Assembly (NCBI GenBank): GCA_035943935.1
Contig: DASZBR010000013.1
Span: 1 to 30,268 of the forward strand
Reading direction: 5' to 3'
Origin: DASZBR01 sp035943935
GTDB taxonomy: Bacteria; Pseudomonadota; Gammaproteobacteria; DASZBR01
Length of the DNA: 30,268 bases
Under the pieces are notes generated by a model that saw only the letters and a list, made by a program, of their open reading frames with translations, did not search any database and was not told where the DNA came from. The position numbers and the translations under genes were made by a program. Positions 15,422 to 23,402 of the stretch are shown here, in pieces. Each line of letters opens with the position of its first letter. The stretch's first letter is position 1.

Positions 15422-16085
15422 TCCACCATTTACGAAGAGGCGTGAGGCTGATTTGATGGGTAAAAACAGGAAAATGGGATTGTTTCATTTCTGTCAGCAG
15501 GGCTTTTTGGATGTGAGCCAGAATCAGCGTGGGACGAATTTTTTTATTTTTAACGGGAATAAAATAGGAGAAGGCGTGTTGGGCTTCGTCTTCAAAAAGA
15601 GTATGAATGTTGGGAGTAAGTTCTAGTTTAGATAATTCATAAAGATTTAATTGATGTTTCAACAGCTGTTCACCTGAAAAATAGCTTTTACCCTGTGTTA
15701 TCCTTTTTTTGCAATTTCTCAGATGATCAACTTTGGCTATAAATATACCCAGATTTTCAAGTATATCGAGTGTTGCCGTGTCAGTAATTCCATAAAATTT
15801 CCCTAAAGCTTTTTCAAAAGCCCCCGCGGTATTTTTATAAAATTGATGCAAGCTCAAATCATTCTCATATAAATTCGTCTGAGAGTCTTGTACAAAAGCT
15901 TGTAATATTGGCAGTAGTTCAGGCTTAGTTTGAAGTTCTTGCTCCCACCAGCTTATTGCAACGGGTTTAATTGTTTTAAGTTTTTCATAGATATTTCTAT
16001 ATAAAATTATGTTTTCACGGACAGAAGAATCCGCATGCATGACGCTGTAATAGAGACTACTCCCGGGCGTACTAGTGGCGTGCAT
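15405..16085 (-). CDS. Degenerate squalene/phytoene-synthase-family protein (NDUFAF6-like pseudoenzyme)
   Basis: 226 aa, shorter than active synthases (about 270-300). Several family landmarks are visible: S-S-L-Y-Y-S at the N-terminus, I-S-W-W-E-Q-E-L (the W-x-x-E-L helix), L-G-I-F-I-A-K-V-D-H-L-R-N followed by G-K-S-Y-F-S-G-E-Q-L where active enzymes have a 'LRD..eD..rGR.YLP..eL' block, and a C-terminal I-S-L-T-P-L-R-K-W-W. Both aspartate-rich DxxxD motifs that bind prenyl diphosphate through magnesium are missing (E-K-L-K-T-I and N-C-K-K-R replace them), so catalysis is unlikely. It resembles the non-catalytic mitochondrial complex I assembly factor NDUFAF6 in this respect. The start overlaps the mnmA 3' end by 14 bp. 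The family call is by eye. Confidence 0.62.
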   Translation of the reverse strand: MHATSTPGSSLYYSVMHADSSVRENIILYRNIYEKLKTIKPVAISWWEQELQTKPELLPILQAFVQDSQTNLYENDLSLHQFYKNTAGAFEKALGKFYGITDTATLDILENLGIFIAKVDHLRNCKKRITQGKSYFSGEQLLKHQLNLYELSKLELTPNIHTLFEDEAQHAFSYFIPVKNKKIRPTLILAHIQKALLTEMKQSHFPVFTHQISLTPLRKWWIAIRH

Positions 16086-17148
16086 GAATAATTCCGCCGC
16101 CTAAACATAAATTATCTTGATAAAACACAACCGATTGGCCGGGTGTAATCGCAAATTGCGGTTGGTCAAATAGTGCTTTATATTTATTTTCGCTCAGTCG
16201 TTCTATGGTACAAACTTGATCTTCTTGTCGGTATCTTGTTTTTGCTGAACAGGTCAATGGAAAATTTTGAGGAATAATCCAATGCGCTTGTTCGAAATCT
16301 AATACTTTAGAATAGAGTGTGGGGTGTTCATGGCCTTGCGCGACAAGCAAAATATTGCGTGTTAAATCTTTATCGACCACATACCAGGGCTCGCCCGAGC
16401 CTGTTTTTAATCCGCCAATTTTAATGCCTTGTCTCTGTCCTAACGTGTAATACATTAAGCCGTCATGTTTTCCCATGATGTTGCCATCGACGGATTCTAT
16501 AGTGCCGGGTTGAGCGGGAAGATATTTCGAGAGAAATTCTTTGAATTTACGTTCGCCAATAAAACAAATGCCCGTACTGTCTTTTTTAGCATAATTTAAT
16601 AAGCCAGCGGATTCGGCTATTTTGCGGACTTCGGGTTTTGGTAAATGGCCAATAGGAAATAAAATAGTCTTGAGCAAATCTTGTGTGAGCGTATAGATAA
16701 AATAAGTCTGATCTTTATTTAAGTCATGAGCTTTATATAAGTCGTTATTAATATTTTGAGCATAGTGTCCTGTCGCAAAAAAGTCTGCGCCTAAATGTTT
16801 TGCATATTCCATACAGGCTTTAAATTTAATTTCGCGATTGCAGAGTATGTCAGGGTTCGGCGTTCGTCCTGCTTTATATTCTGTCAGAAAATAACTAAAG
16901 ACATTGTCCCAATATTCGGTTGCAAAATTGATGGTATGAAAGGGAATCTGTAATTTATCACAGACGGCTTTGGCATCTTTCACGTCTTCTTCTGCGGCGC
17001 AGTAATTCTCCGTGTCGTCTTCTTCCCAATTTTTCATAAACAAGCCTTCGACTTCATAGCCGGCTTGTTTTAATAAATAGGCAGAGACAGAAGAATCAAC
17101 TCCGCCGGAAAGTGCAACAATGACTTTAGATTTCTTCGGCGACGACAT
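16072..17148 (-). CDS. mnmA: tRNA-specific 2-thiouridylase MnmA
   Basis: 358 aa, the usual length. Adds sulfur to U34 of tRNA-Lys, -Glu and -Gln, with sulfur relayed by TusE. The PP-loop SGGVDS lies at 14-19, the catalytic Cys103 is in D-I-L-C-N-R-E-I-K-F, and the persulfide Cys195 is in S-T-G-I-C-F-I-G-E-R. The C-terminal barrel with the C-L-G-G-G motif ends the protein. The start codon lies 23 bp inside ttcA and the stop lies 14 bp inside the next gene, so three genes form a tightly overlapping minus-strand operon. Confidence 0.96.
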   Translation of the reverse strand: MSSPKKSKVIVALSGGVDSSVSAYLLKQAGYEVEGLFMKNWEEDDTENYCAAEEDVKDAKAVCDKLQIPFHTINFATEYWDNVFSYFLTEYKAGRTPNPDILCNREIKFKACMEYAKHLGADFFATGHYAQNINNDLYKAHDLNKDQTYFIYTLTQDLLKTILFPIGHLPKPEVRKIAESAGLLNYAKKDSTGICFIGERKFKEFLSKYLPAQPGTIESVDGNIMGKHDGLMYYTLGQRQGIKIGGLKTGSGEPWYVVDKDLTRNILLVAQGHEHPTLYSKVLDFEQAHWIIPQNFPLTCSAKTRYRQEDQVCTIERLSENKYKALFDQPQFAITPGQSVVFYQDNLCLGGGIIHARH

Positions 17149-17920
17149 CGGTGGTCTCCAGATTTTTAAAATCCCACAGTGTCGTATCCATCAATTGACT
17201 GGGTTTTACGGCGCTTAACGCATGTAAAATATTGCTGGGAATTTTAGAGTTTTCTTTGGCTAATTCATCGATTAATTTACCGACTTTTTTGCGAACCAGA
17301 TTTTCTTGAGAGCCACACAAGTTACAGGGGATTATGGGAAATTCCATGTGTTTAGCGAAGGCGGCAATGTCTTTTTCTTGGCAATAGGCGAGGGGACGAA
17401 TGACGATATGTTTTTTATTATCCGTCAGTAATTTGGGGGGCATCGATTTTATTTCGCCGTTGTACAAGATGGACATCAGTAGAGTACGAATTAAATCATC
17501 GCGATGATGTCCTAACGCTATTTTCGTAAAATTATTTCTTTCTGCATAGCCATATATTGTACCGCGACGTAAGCGAGAACAGAGGGAACAGTAGGTTGCA
17601 CCTTCGGGTAATTTTGCTTTGACGATAGAATACGTATCTTTGCTGTCTATAAAATAGTTAATTTTGCGCGCTTCAAGCCACGCGCGTAATTTCGAATCAT
17701 CCCAGCCCGGCTGTTGTTGATCGAGTGTGTACGCTGTAATTTCAAAGGGAATTTTGGCTCTTTTTTGCAGTAGCGTCAGAATGGTCAATAGCGTAAAAGA
17801 ATCTTTACCACCTGAAAGACAGACCATCACTCTGTCATTTCTCGAAATCATATTAAAATCGTGAATGGCTTTTCCTGTGTAATGTAAGAGCTTTTTTTCA
17901 AGTTGGATAAGAGTGGCCAA
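17126..17920 (-). CDS. ttcA: tRNA 2-thiocytidine synthetase TtcA
   Basis: 264 aa. Catalyses 2-thiolation of C32 in some tRNAs using an Fe-S cluster and ATP. PP-loop SGGKDS lies at 36-41, and cluster-binding cysteines are in C-S-L-C (111/114) and P-C-N-L-C (199/202). The N-terminal G-K-A-I-H-D-F-N-M-I-S matches the family. The start codon is TTG at minus-strand 17920-17918, with GGGGA six bases upstream; no ATG fits better. It is the first gene of the ttcA-mnmA operon; having both tRNA thiolases overlap suggests joint control of anticodon-loop sulfur modification. Confidence 0.94.
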   Translation of the reverse strand: MATLIQLEKKLLHYTGKAIHDFNMISRNDRVMVCLSGGKDSFTLLTILTLLQKRAKIPFEITAYTLDQQQPGWDDSKLRAWLEARKINYFIDSKDTYSIVKAKLPEGATYCSLCSRLRRGTIYGYAERNNFTKIALGHHRDDLIRTLLMSILYNGEIKSMPPKLLTDNKKHIVIRPLAYCQEKDIAAFAKHMEFPIIPCNLCGSQENLVRKKVGKLIDELAKENSKIPSNILHALSAVKPSQLMDTTLWDFKNLETTDVVAEEI

Positions 17921-17960
17921 TGTTTTTCCCCGATTTTCAAATAATTTATTGTAACATGTC

Positions 17961-18025
17961 TTGCAAAATGCAATAAAACGATTAAGATTGCTACTGTGAT
18001 TCAGACCCCAGTCAATAAAACGATT
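17961..18025 (+). promoter_or_regulatory. Divergent control region ttcA/HU: promoter and 13-bp direct repeats
   Basis: The 13-mer CAATAAAACGATT occurs at 17971-17983 and again at 18013-18025, exactly 42 bp apart (about four helical turns). The first copy overlaps a possible HU promoter, TTGCAA (17961-17966) with TAAGAT (17983-17988) at 16 bp. TTGCAAAATGCAA (17961-17973) is also a 5-bp inverted repeat. These could be binding sites for a regulator or for HU itself; that is inference. Confidence 0.4.
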
Positions 18026-18061
18026 GGATCCCCGTTAACTTGTTACACAGAAGGAAACATT

Positions 18062-18484
18062 ATGGCAACTAAAAAATCGGCTAAATCCGCGAAGTCTGCG
18101 AAGTCCTCCAAAAAGGCTTCTAAGAAATCATCAGGACAAGCCAATGATTTTTCACTGCGATTAAAAGCAAATCCTGATAAAGAAACGAAGAGCCAAATTC
18201 TTGCGAAGATTGCGGGTCAAACCGGTCTACACAAGAAAGAAGTTCATCGCGTATTTCAAGTCCTTGCAAATGAAATCGCTGGACACATGATTAAGCGTGG
18301 TTCAGGCGAATTCACAATTCCTGAAACTGGTATCCGTGTAAAACGTAAAACACGTCCTGCGACCAAGAAGCGTTTGGGTCGTAATCCTGCTACGGGTGAA
18401 CAGATTTGGATTGCTGCAAAGCCAGCACGTACCGTTGTTAAAATCGTTCCTTTAAGAGTTCTTAAAGAAAGCGTAACTTTGTAA
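18062..18484 (+). CDS. HU-family nucleoid protein with histone-H1-like N-terminal tail
   Basis: 140 aa. Residues 1-30 are a Lys/Ala/Ser-rich tail with repeats of K-S-A-K-S-A-K-S. The core, about 31-140, is HU/IHF-like, ending in the signature G-R-N-P-A-T-G-E and the closing V-P-L-R-V-L-K-E-S-V. The extension resembles eukaryotic H1 C-terminal domains and lysine-rich nucleoid proteins of some intracellular bacteria. Expected to compact DNA. The ATG at 18062 is chosen because AAGGAAAC precedes it; a longer in-frame reading from a GTG at 17996 has no ribosome site and covers the promoter. It ends 35 bp before a strong terminator. Confidence 0.88.
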   Translation: MATKKSAKSAKSAKSSKKASKKSSGQANDFSLRLKANPDKETKSQILAKIAGQTGLHKKEVHRVFQVLANEIAGHMIKRGSGEFTIPETGIRVKRKTRPATKKRLGRNPATGEQIWIAAKPARTVVKIVPLRVLKESVTL

Positions 18485-18519
18485 TTTTGTAAGGGCGTGA
18501 TTTATCGCGCCCACTAACG

Positions 18520-18548
18520 AAAAAGGGCGTTATTCGACGCCCTTTTTT
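18520..18548. terminator. Bidirectional intrinsic terminator
   Basis: An 11-bp stem AAAAAGGGCGT/ACGCCCTTTTT with loop TATTCG is flanked by A- and T-runs, so it can end transcription from both the HU gene (plus) and the MATE gene (minus). The MATE stop codon lies at the loop (18530-18532). A weaker 5-bp GGGCG/CGCCC hairpin precedes it at about 18493-18512. Confidence 0.88.
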
Positions 18549-19903
18549 ATTGCCTGTATTTTGTACTTCAGTCGAAAACTCAATATCGCTATGCTCACCA
18601 TTGCGCTGAAAATTAAGCCTATCCATAATCCCTGGGCATAATTCTGGTTACGAATAAACGCAAGATAATATCCGACAGGCAGTGCAATTCCCCAGAATGA
18701 CAGAACAGAGGTATATAGCGTAAAGCGCGTATCTTTTAATCCCCGTAAAATAGCAAATAACGTCAGCCTTACACTTTCGACGATTTGAAATAAAGCGACA
18801 TAAAAAAATAACAGTACTGCAGTGTTCACTAATGCCGGATCAGGTTTAGGCGCATGAATAAAATCGAGATTGATGAGAATAACAGGGAAAAGCCAATACA
18901 GGATGGCAATTAAAATACTGAGTAACGTGATGACACCTGTGCTCATGAGTGTAATGGGGAGAACCCATTCAGGTTCTTTTCGGCCCAGACGCCATCCAAT
19001 GCGAATCGAAAAGGCTTGGCTAAATGCAAATACGAGCGTCATTGCAATCCAAAAATATTGTATGGTGATTTGATGTGCGCTTAATATCGTTTGGCTCATT
19101 CTTCCAAAGAAAATAGCCAATACCAGAAAATAGCCTAATTCACAGGAATACATCACGCCTAACGGCAATCCTATTTTTAAAATTTCGCCAAAGAAGTGTT
19201 TTTTTGAGGCTTTTCTAAAATCAGCATAGTCACAATAAAAAGGCGTGTAATAAATAAATAATGCCATGGCTACAGTATATAGCGCATAGGCAATCGTCGT
19301 GCTCCAGCCGACACCTGCAAGACCTAATGCAGGAAGCCCAAATTTACCAAACATAAAAAGATAATTCATCCAAATTAAAAACGGGATATAAGCCATGGTA
19401 AAAATGAAATTAATGCGTGGTTTAGAAATACCTTGAAATAATTGCATGATCGCAAAGCCAGGCAAATCGAATGGCACGGCCCAGACCAATGCATGCAAAT
19501 AGCGTTTTGATTCATGTACGATAAAATCAGATTGTCCCGTCCATTTAAATATATCTGGGGCGAACCACAATAAAATCATAATGGGAATGGCAATAATCAA
19601 TGACAGCAAAATACTGTCTCGAACGACGCCGCGAATAGCAGGTTTATCTTCGGCGCCATGATAATGTGCGATAACAATACTGACGCCAGAAATCGTCCCC
19701 CAAAAAATAACCATGAGTGTGACAAATAACATGGTTACAAGCGCAGACGCAGCGAGTTCTTTTTCACCCAAGTGTGCGACCAGGAAGGTATTCATAAACC
19801 CACCACTGGACTCCAATAAACCATTGGCAATGATGGGTAGCGACAATAATAATAGGGTCCGAATTTCGCTAAAGAGCGAAGATCGTGAAAATTGAGTTGG
19901 CAT
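18530..19903 (-). CDS. MATE-family multidrug/cation efflux transporter
   Basis: 457 aa with about 12 transmembrane segments. Two homologous halves are visible; the first opens with L-L-L-S-L-P-I-I-A-N-G-L-L-E-S and the block V-A-H-L-G-E-K-E-L-A-A-S-A-L typical of NorM-type proteins. Exports cationic compounds using a Na+ or H+ gradient; the specific substrate cannot be read from the sequence. Inner membrane. It follows holC after 4 bp in the same direction, so the two share a transcript. Transcription ends at the hairpin that overlaps its stop codon. Confidence 0.9.
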   Translation of the reverse strand: MPTQFSRSSLFSEIRTLLLLSLPIIANGLLESSGGFMNTFLVAHLGEKELAASALVTMLFVTLMVIFWGTISGVSIVIAHYHGAEDKPAIRGVVRDSILLSLIIAIPIMILLWFAPDIFKWTGQSDFIVHESKRYLHALVWAVPFDLPGFAIMQLFQGISKPRINFIFTMAYIPFLIWMNYLFMFGKFGLPALGLAGVGWSTTIAYALYTVAMALFIYYTPFYCDYADFRKASKKHFFGEILKIGLPLGVMYSCELGYFLVLAIFFGRMSQTILSAHQITIQYFWIAMTLVFAFSQAFSIRIGWRLGRKEPEWVLPITLMSTGVITLLSILIAILYWLFPVILINLDFIHAPKPDPALVNTAVLLFFYVALFQIVESVRLTLFAILRGLKDTRFTLYTSVLSFWGIALPVGYYLAFIRNQNYAQGLWIGLIFSAMVSIAILSFRLKYKIQAIKKGVE

Positions 19904-19907
19904 ATGT

Positions 19908-20330
19908 TTACTTCTGCAGTTGATGTGATTTCAGCTCACACTGATTATCGCGGTAAAAACGGTATTTCTCTCTAGCGACTTGTTTTTCAGCGGCATCACC
20001 AGAAACGACTTCTATTACGCGGTTAAATTGGTTAAAGAAACTGGGTGATTCCGATGTGAGATTGATCAATATATCATAATTTGCAGGAGGAGGGGAACCT
20101 GAAAAACCTATTAAAATAGGCGTTTTTGCGGGAATTAGGGCATGTGGGATGAAGCTGATGTCATTATAGGTCCAGAGCAATTTGTCGAGATTTTCAGCAT
20201 CCTGCTTGGTTTTGCTGTAAATAAACACGGTTTTTTGCTGTTCATAGGCTTTTTCACAGAGTTTGCAGGTGGTAAGGTTAACTGCATCACTGCTGGGATT
20301 TTCAAGCAGATAAAAGTCTACAGTGGGCAT
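19908..20330 (-). CDS. holC: DNA polymerase III chi subunit HolC
   Basis: 140 aa, near the usual 147. The pattern V-D-F-Y-L-L near the N-terminus, C-x-L-C-E-K-A-Y-E-Q-Q-K-T-V-F-I-Y, L-D-x-L-L-W-T-Y and S-F-I-P-H identifies chi, which links the clamp loader (through psi) to single-strand-binding protein. The start was set at M-P-T-V-D-F-Y (20330), since the longer reading from 20447 adds 39 residues unlike the family and runs into the divergent glycosyltransferase gene. The site upstream of this ATG is weak. Confidence 0.88.
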   Translation of the reverse strand: MPTVDFYLLENPSSDAVNLTTCKLCEKAYEQQKTVFIYSKTKQDAENLDKLLWTYNDISFIPHALIPAKTPILIGFSGSPPPANYDILINLTSESPSFFNQFNRVIEVVSGDAAEKQVAREKYRFYRDNQCELKSHQLQK

Positions 20331-20389
20331 AGCGTATAATTTCCGTGTGATCCATAATGTTGATATTACTATAGCATGGAGTTTCACGA

Positions 20390-21160
20390 ATGGCAGAGCC
20401 AAAAGTGTCGGTGTTGATTCCCAATTATCGTACGCCCGAATTAACAAAGTTATGTTTAGAATTATTAAAAAAGCACACTGACTTAAGTCAGGTTCACGTT
20501 ATAGCGATTGATAATCATTCTGAAGACGCTTCAGTGGAATACTTAAGACAAGTACCGTGGATAACATTAATAGAACGCAAAGCAGATGCGCCTGAAACTC
20601 CGCCGCAATCTCATGCGCGAGCATTGGATTTAGCGTTATCTCAAGTCACCACGCCCTATGTATTATCTATCCATACGGATACTTTAATAAAACATCCTCA
20701 GTGGTTGAATTATTTATTAGGTAAGATAGAAAAAAATCCTAACATTGCGGGTGTGGGATCCTGGAAATTAGAATCCAAGCCTTTTCATAAACGCCTATTA
20801 AAAACATTAGAAAGAAAAGTGCAGATGGTTTATTACAAAATTATAAATAAAGAAAATCATGCTTTAGAGGGCGTGGGAAAAAATTATTTTTATTTGCGCA
20901 GCCATTGTGCCTTATATCGCACAGAATTATTAAATAAATACCGCTTGAAATTTGATGAGAGTAATGAGCCTGCGGGCAAAATCATGCACAAAAAATTAGT
21001 GGATGCGGGGCATGACATGATCTTTTTACACTCACGAGAACTCGGTCATTATCTTGATCATATTAATCATGCCACGATGATTTTAAATCCTGAGCTCGGT
21101 GTGCGCCCTCGTACTGTCCGTCAAGGGCTTAAGAAAATTCAAGCGCTCTTGGAAGGATAA
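20390..21160 (+). CDS. Family 2 glycosyltransferase
   Basis: 256 aa. The GT-A fold opens with V-S-V-L-I-P-N-Y-R-T-P, has A-I-D-N-H-S-E-D-A-S for nucleotide-sugar binding and H-T-D-T as a DxD-like metal site. There are no transmembrane helices, so it acts in the cytoplasm or at the membrane face, probably in LPS or another surface glycan. The acceptor cannot be told. GGAG lies eight bases before the ATG. Mpl follows 7 bp downstream, giving a two-gene plus-strand unit in an envelope cluster. Confidence 0.87.
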   Translation: MAEPKVSVLIPNYRTPELTKLCLELLKKHTDLSQVHVIAIDNHSEDASVEYLRQVPWITLIERKADAPETPPQSHARALDLALSQVTTPYVLSIHTDTLIKHPQWLNYLLGKIEKNPNIAGVGSWKLESKPFHKRLLKTLERKVQMVYYKIINKENHALEGVGKNYFYLRSHCALYRTELLNKYRLKFDESNEPAGKIMHKKLVDAGHDMIFLHSRELGHYLDHINHATMILNPELGVRPRTVRQGLKKIQALLEG

Positions 21161-21167
21161 ATTTTTC

Positions 21168-22463
21168 ATGACAAAAAAACATATACATATCTTAGGTATT
21201 TGCGGAACGTTTATGGGTGGCGTTGCGATGCTCGCGCGTGAAATGGGGCTTGAAGTGACGGGTTCTGATCAACAAGTCTACCCGCCGATGAGCACACAAT
21301 TAGAATCACATAATATAAAATTAATCTCTGGCTATGAAGCAGACCAATTAAATCTAAATCCTGACGAAATTATTATTGGTAATGCTTTGTCACGCGGCAA
21401 ACCCGTTATTGAAGAAATATTAAATAAAAAATTAAATTACAGCTCGGGTCCGGAGTGGATCGCCAAAAATATTCTGAAAAATAAACATGTCATAGCTATA
21501 TCTGGCACACACGGAAAAACAACAACAACCAGCATGGTAAGCTGGATATTAGAATATGCCGGTTTAAAGCCGGGCTTTTTAATTGGCGGTATTCCTGAAA
21601 ACTTTGGTGTTTCTGCACGCATGGGCGGCGGAAAATATTTTGTGATAGAAGCCGATGAATATGACAGTGCCTTTTTTGATAAGCGATCGAAGTTTATTCA
21701 TTATCATCCTGATACGCTCATCTTAAATAATCTGGAATTTGATCACGCCGATATTTTTAAAGATCTAGACGCTATAAAACAGCAATTTCAATATTTAATT
21801 CGTACGGTTCCTCACAATGGCTTGTTAGTCGTCAATCAAGCTGATGAAAATTTAGAGCATGTTATTTCAAAAGGCTGTTGGACGCCCATAGAATATTTTA
21901 GCGAAAAAGATTTTGATGTATTAAAAAATTTAAATTGGAATTTACTAGGCAAGCATAATTTATTAAATGCCCTTGCGGCGATAAAAGCGTGTGCACATGT
22001 TGGCGTTTCTTTAGAAACCGCGATAAAAGCCTTGGGTGAATTTAAGAGTGTTAAAAGACGCTTAGAAATCTTGGGAGAAAAAAGGGGCATTATTATTTAT
22101 GATGATTTTGCGCATCATCCCACGGCCATTAAAACTACTCTGGAAGGCTTAAGAACTAAAGTAGGCAAAGACAAAATCATTGCGGTATTAGAATGCGCAT
22201 CAAATACCATGAAATTAGGCGTACACAAAGATACTCTGGCGTTATCTTTAAATAGTGCTGATGAAGTCATTTTTTTAAGACCCACCCAAGATTGGGGTAT
22301 TGATTCTATTGCTAAGCAATGTAAAAACACGGCTTCAGTATTGGATTCGCCTCAGGCTATTATTGACCATTTAGTTCAGCATACAAAACCAGGCGCGCAT
22401 ATTGTGTTGATGAGCAATGGCGGTTTTGGTGGGCTGTCGCAGAAATTATTGCAGGTGATGTGA
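21168..22463 (+). CDS. mpl: UDP-N-acetylmuramate:tripeptide ligase Mpl (murein recycling)
   Basis: 431 aa from this start (E. coli 457). Joins recycled L-Ala-D-Glu-meso-DAP tripeptide to UDP-MurNAc with ATP. H-I-H-I-L-G-I-C-G-T-F-M-G-G at the N-terminus is diagnostic of Mpl as opposed to MurC. The ATP loop is G-T-H-G-K-T-T-T-T-S, and D-D-F-A-H-H-P-T is the conserved late motif. The ATG at 21168 is chosen over an upstream in-frame reading that starts within the glycosyltransferase gene, because it begins at the family N-terminus and has AAGGA upstream. The last 18 bp overlap the convergent GT9 gene. Confidence 0.94.
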   Translation: MTKKHIHILGICGTFMGGVAMLAREMGLEVTGSDQQVYPPMSTQLESHNIKLISGYEADQLNLNPDEIIIGNALSRGKPVIEEILNKKLNYSSGPEWIAKNILKNKHVIAISGTHGKTTTTSMVSWILEYAGLKPGFLIGGIPENFGVSARMGGGKYFVIEADEYDSAFFDKRSKFIHYHPDTLILNNLEFDHADIFKDLDAIKQQFQYLIRTVPHNGLLVVNQADENLEHVISKGCWTPIEYFSEKDFDVLKNLNWNLLGKHNLLNALAAIKACAHVGVSLETAIKALGEFKSVKRRLEILGEKRGIIIYDDFAHHPTAIKTTLEGLRTKVGKDKIIAVLECASNTMKLGVHKDTLALSLNSADEVIFLRPTQDWGIDSIAKQCKNTASVLDSPQAIIDHLVQHTKPGAHIVLMSNGGFGGLSQKLLQVM

Positions 22464-23402
22464 TAGTTTTTGTATCACCGCATTAAAAACGCTGTCCACA
22501 GAAATATCATCCATATGTTTTGCTTGTATGACCTGAAGATCTTTTAATGTGGGATACGGTCCTGTGCGCTGTAAATTCGTTGGGCCAAATAACGCAATCA
22601 TGGGAATATCAGCACTGCATGCGACATGCATTACACCCGTATCAGGCGAAATAAATAAATCCATTTCATCAATCAATGCCCTTAATTGAAGAATATTTGT
22701 TTTATCAATAAAGCTAATAGTGCTGGGTACTTTTTTAATTAATCTATTCCCTAATACTTTTTCGCTTTCTGAGCCCGTTAATACCAATCTGATATGGGGA
22801 TTGTATTTATAAAGACGTTCAGCTAATTCCAGAAAATATTCAAACGGCCAGACTTTGGGATGGGTTAATTTTTTTCTAAAAATGGCCCATTTCTTTTGGG
22901 CAATACTGTGACAGCCAATTTGACAACCTACTAAAATATCTTTTTCGAAATCAACTTTATTGTCGCGTAATATTTTTTGAATATATTCACGGTCTTGGTT
23001 GTCTGGAAATAATCGATAATGCCTTTCGGTAATTTCAAATTTTTCAGGCGTGAGGGATTGCACAAATTCTAAGGCAAATTCTGCTTGAGGACGTGAATAA
23101 TCAATTTCCGGTAAGTTATAGGTTTTCAGTTTCATCGCATCGAGGGGGGCATTAAGATAATTTTCGCCATGAATATTGAGCGCAAAGTCATATTTATTTT
23201 CAATCGTATTCTGAGGGTGCACAAAAACCTGGTGAATATCAGGATTATTTTTAAGTGTCTGTGCGGACAATTCTGAAAAAGCCAGAACGTCAATTTGCAC
23301 GCTGGGATAATTCGCTTTTAAATAATGTATGGCGGGAGTACACAATAAAGTATCACCCAGTCGTTCAGGTGTCACAATCAATACTTTTTTATCGCGGAAC
23401 AT
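22446..23402 (-). CDS. Family 9 glycosyltransferase (LPS heptosyltransferase type)
   Basis: 318 aa. GT-B enzyme with N-terminal T-P-E-R-L-G-D-T-L-L-C-T-P-A and the C-terminal donor-binding P-D-T-G-V-M-H-V-A followed by A-L-F-G-P-T-N-L-Q-R-T-G-P-Y, the pattern of ADP-heptose:LPS heptosyltransferases (WaaC/WaaF/WaaQ). Exactly which core heptose it adds is not evident. Its start overlaps the upstream WaaP-type kinase gene by 14 bp, which fits transfer and phosphorylation of inner-core heptose as one step in LPS assembly on the cytoplasmic face. Confidence 0.88.
   Translation of the reverse strand: MFRDKKVLIVTPERLGDTLLCTPAIHYLKANYPSVQIDVLAFSELSAQTLKNNPDIHQVFVHPQNTIENKYDFALNIHGENYLNAPLDAMKLKTYNLPEIDYSRPQAEFALEFVQSLTPEKFEITERHYRLFPDNQDREYIQKILRDNKVDFEKDILVGCQIGCHSIAQKKWAIFRKKLTHPKVWPFEYFLELAERLYKYNPHIRLVLTGSESEKVLGNRLIKKVPSTISFIDKTNILQLRALIDEMDLFISPDTGVMHVACSADIPMIALFGPTNLQRTGPYPTLKDLQVIQAKHMDDISVDSVFNAVIQKLSHHLQ

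Noticed and set aside
17996..18061. 22-codon N-terminal extension of the HU protein from GTG
   Set aside because: No ribosome site, it would cover the promoter repeats, and AAGGAAAC lies directly before the ATG at 18062.
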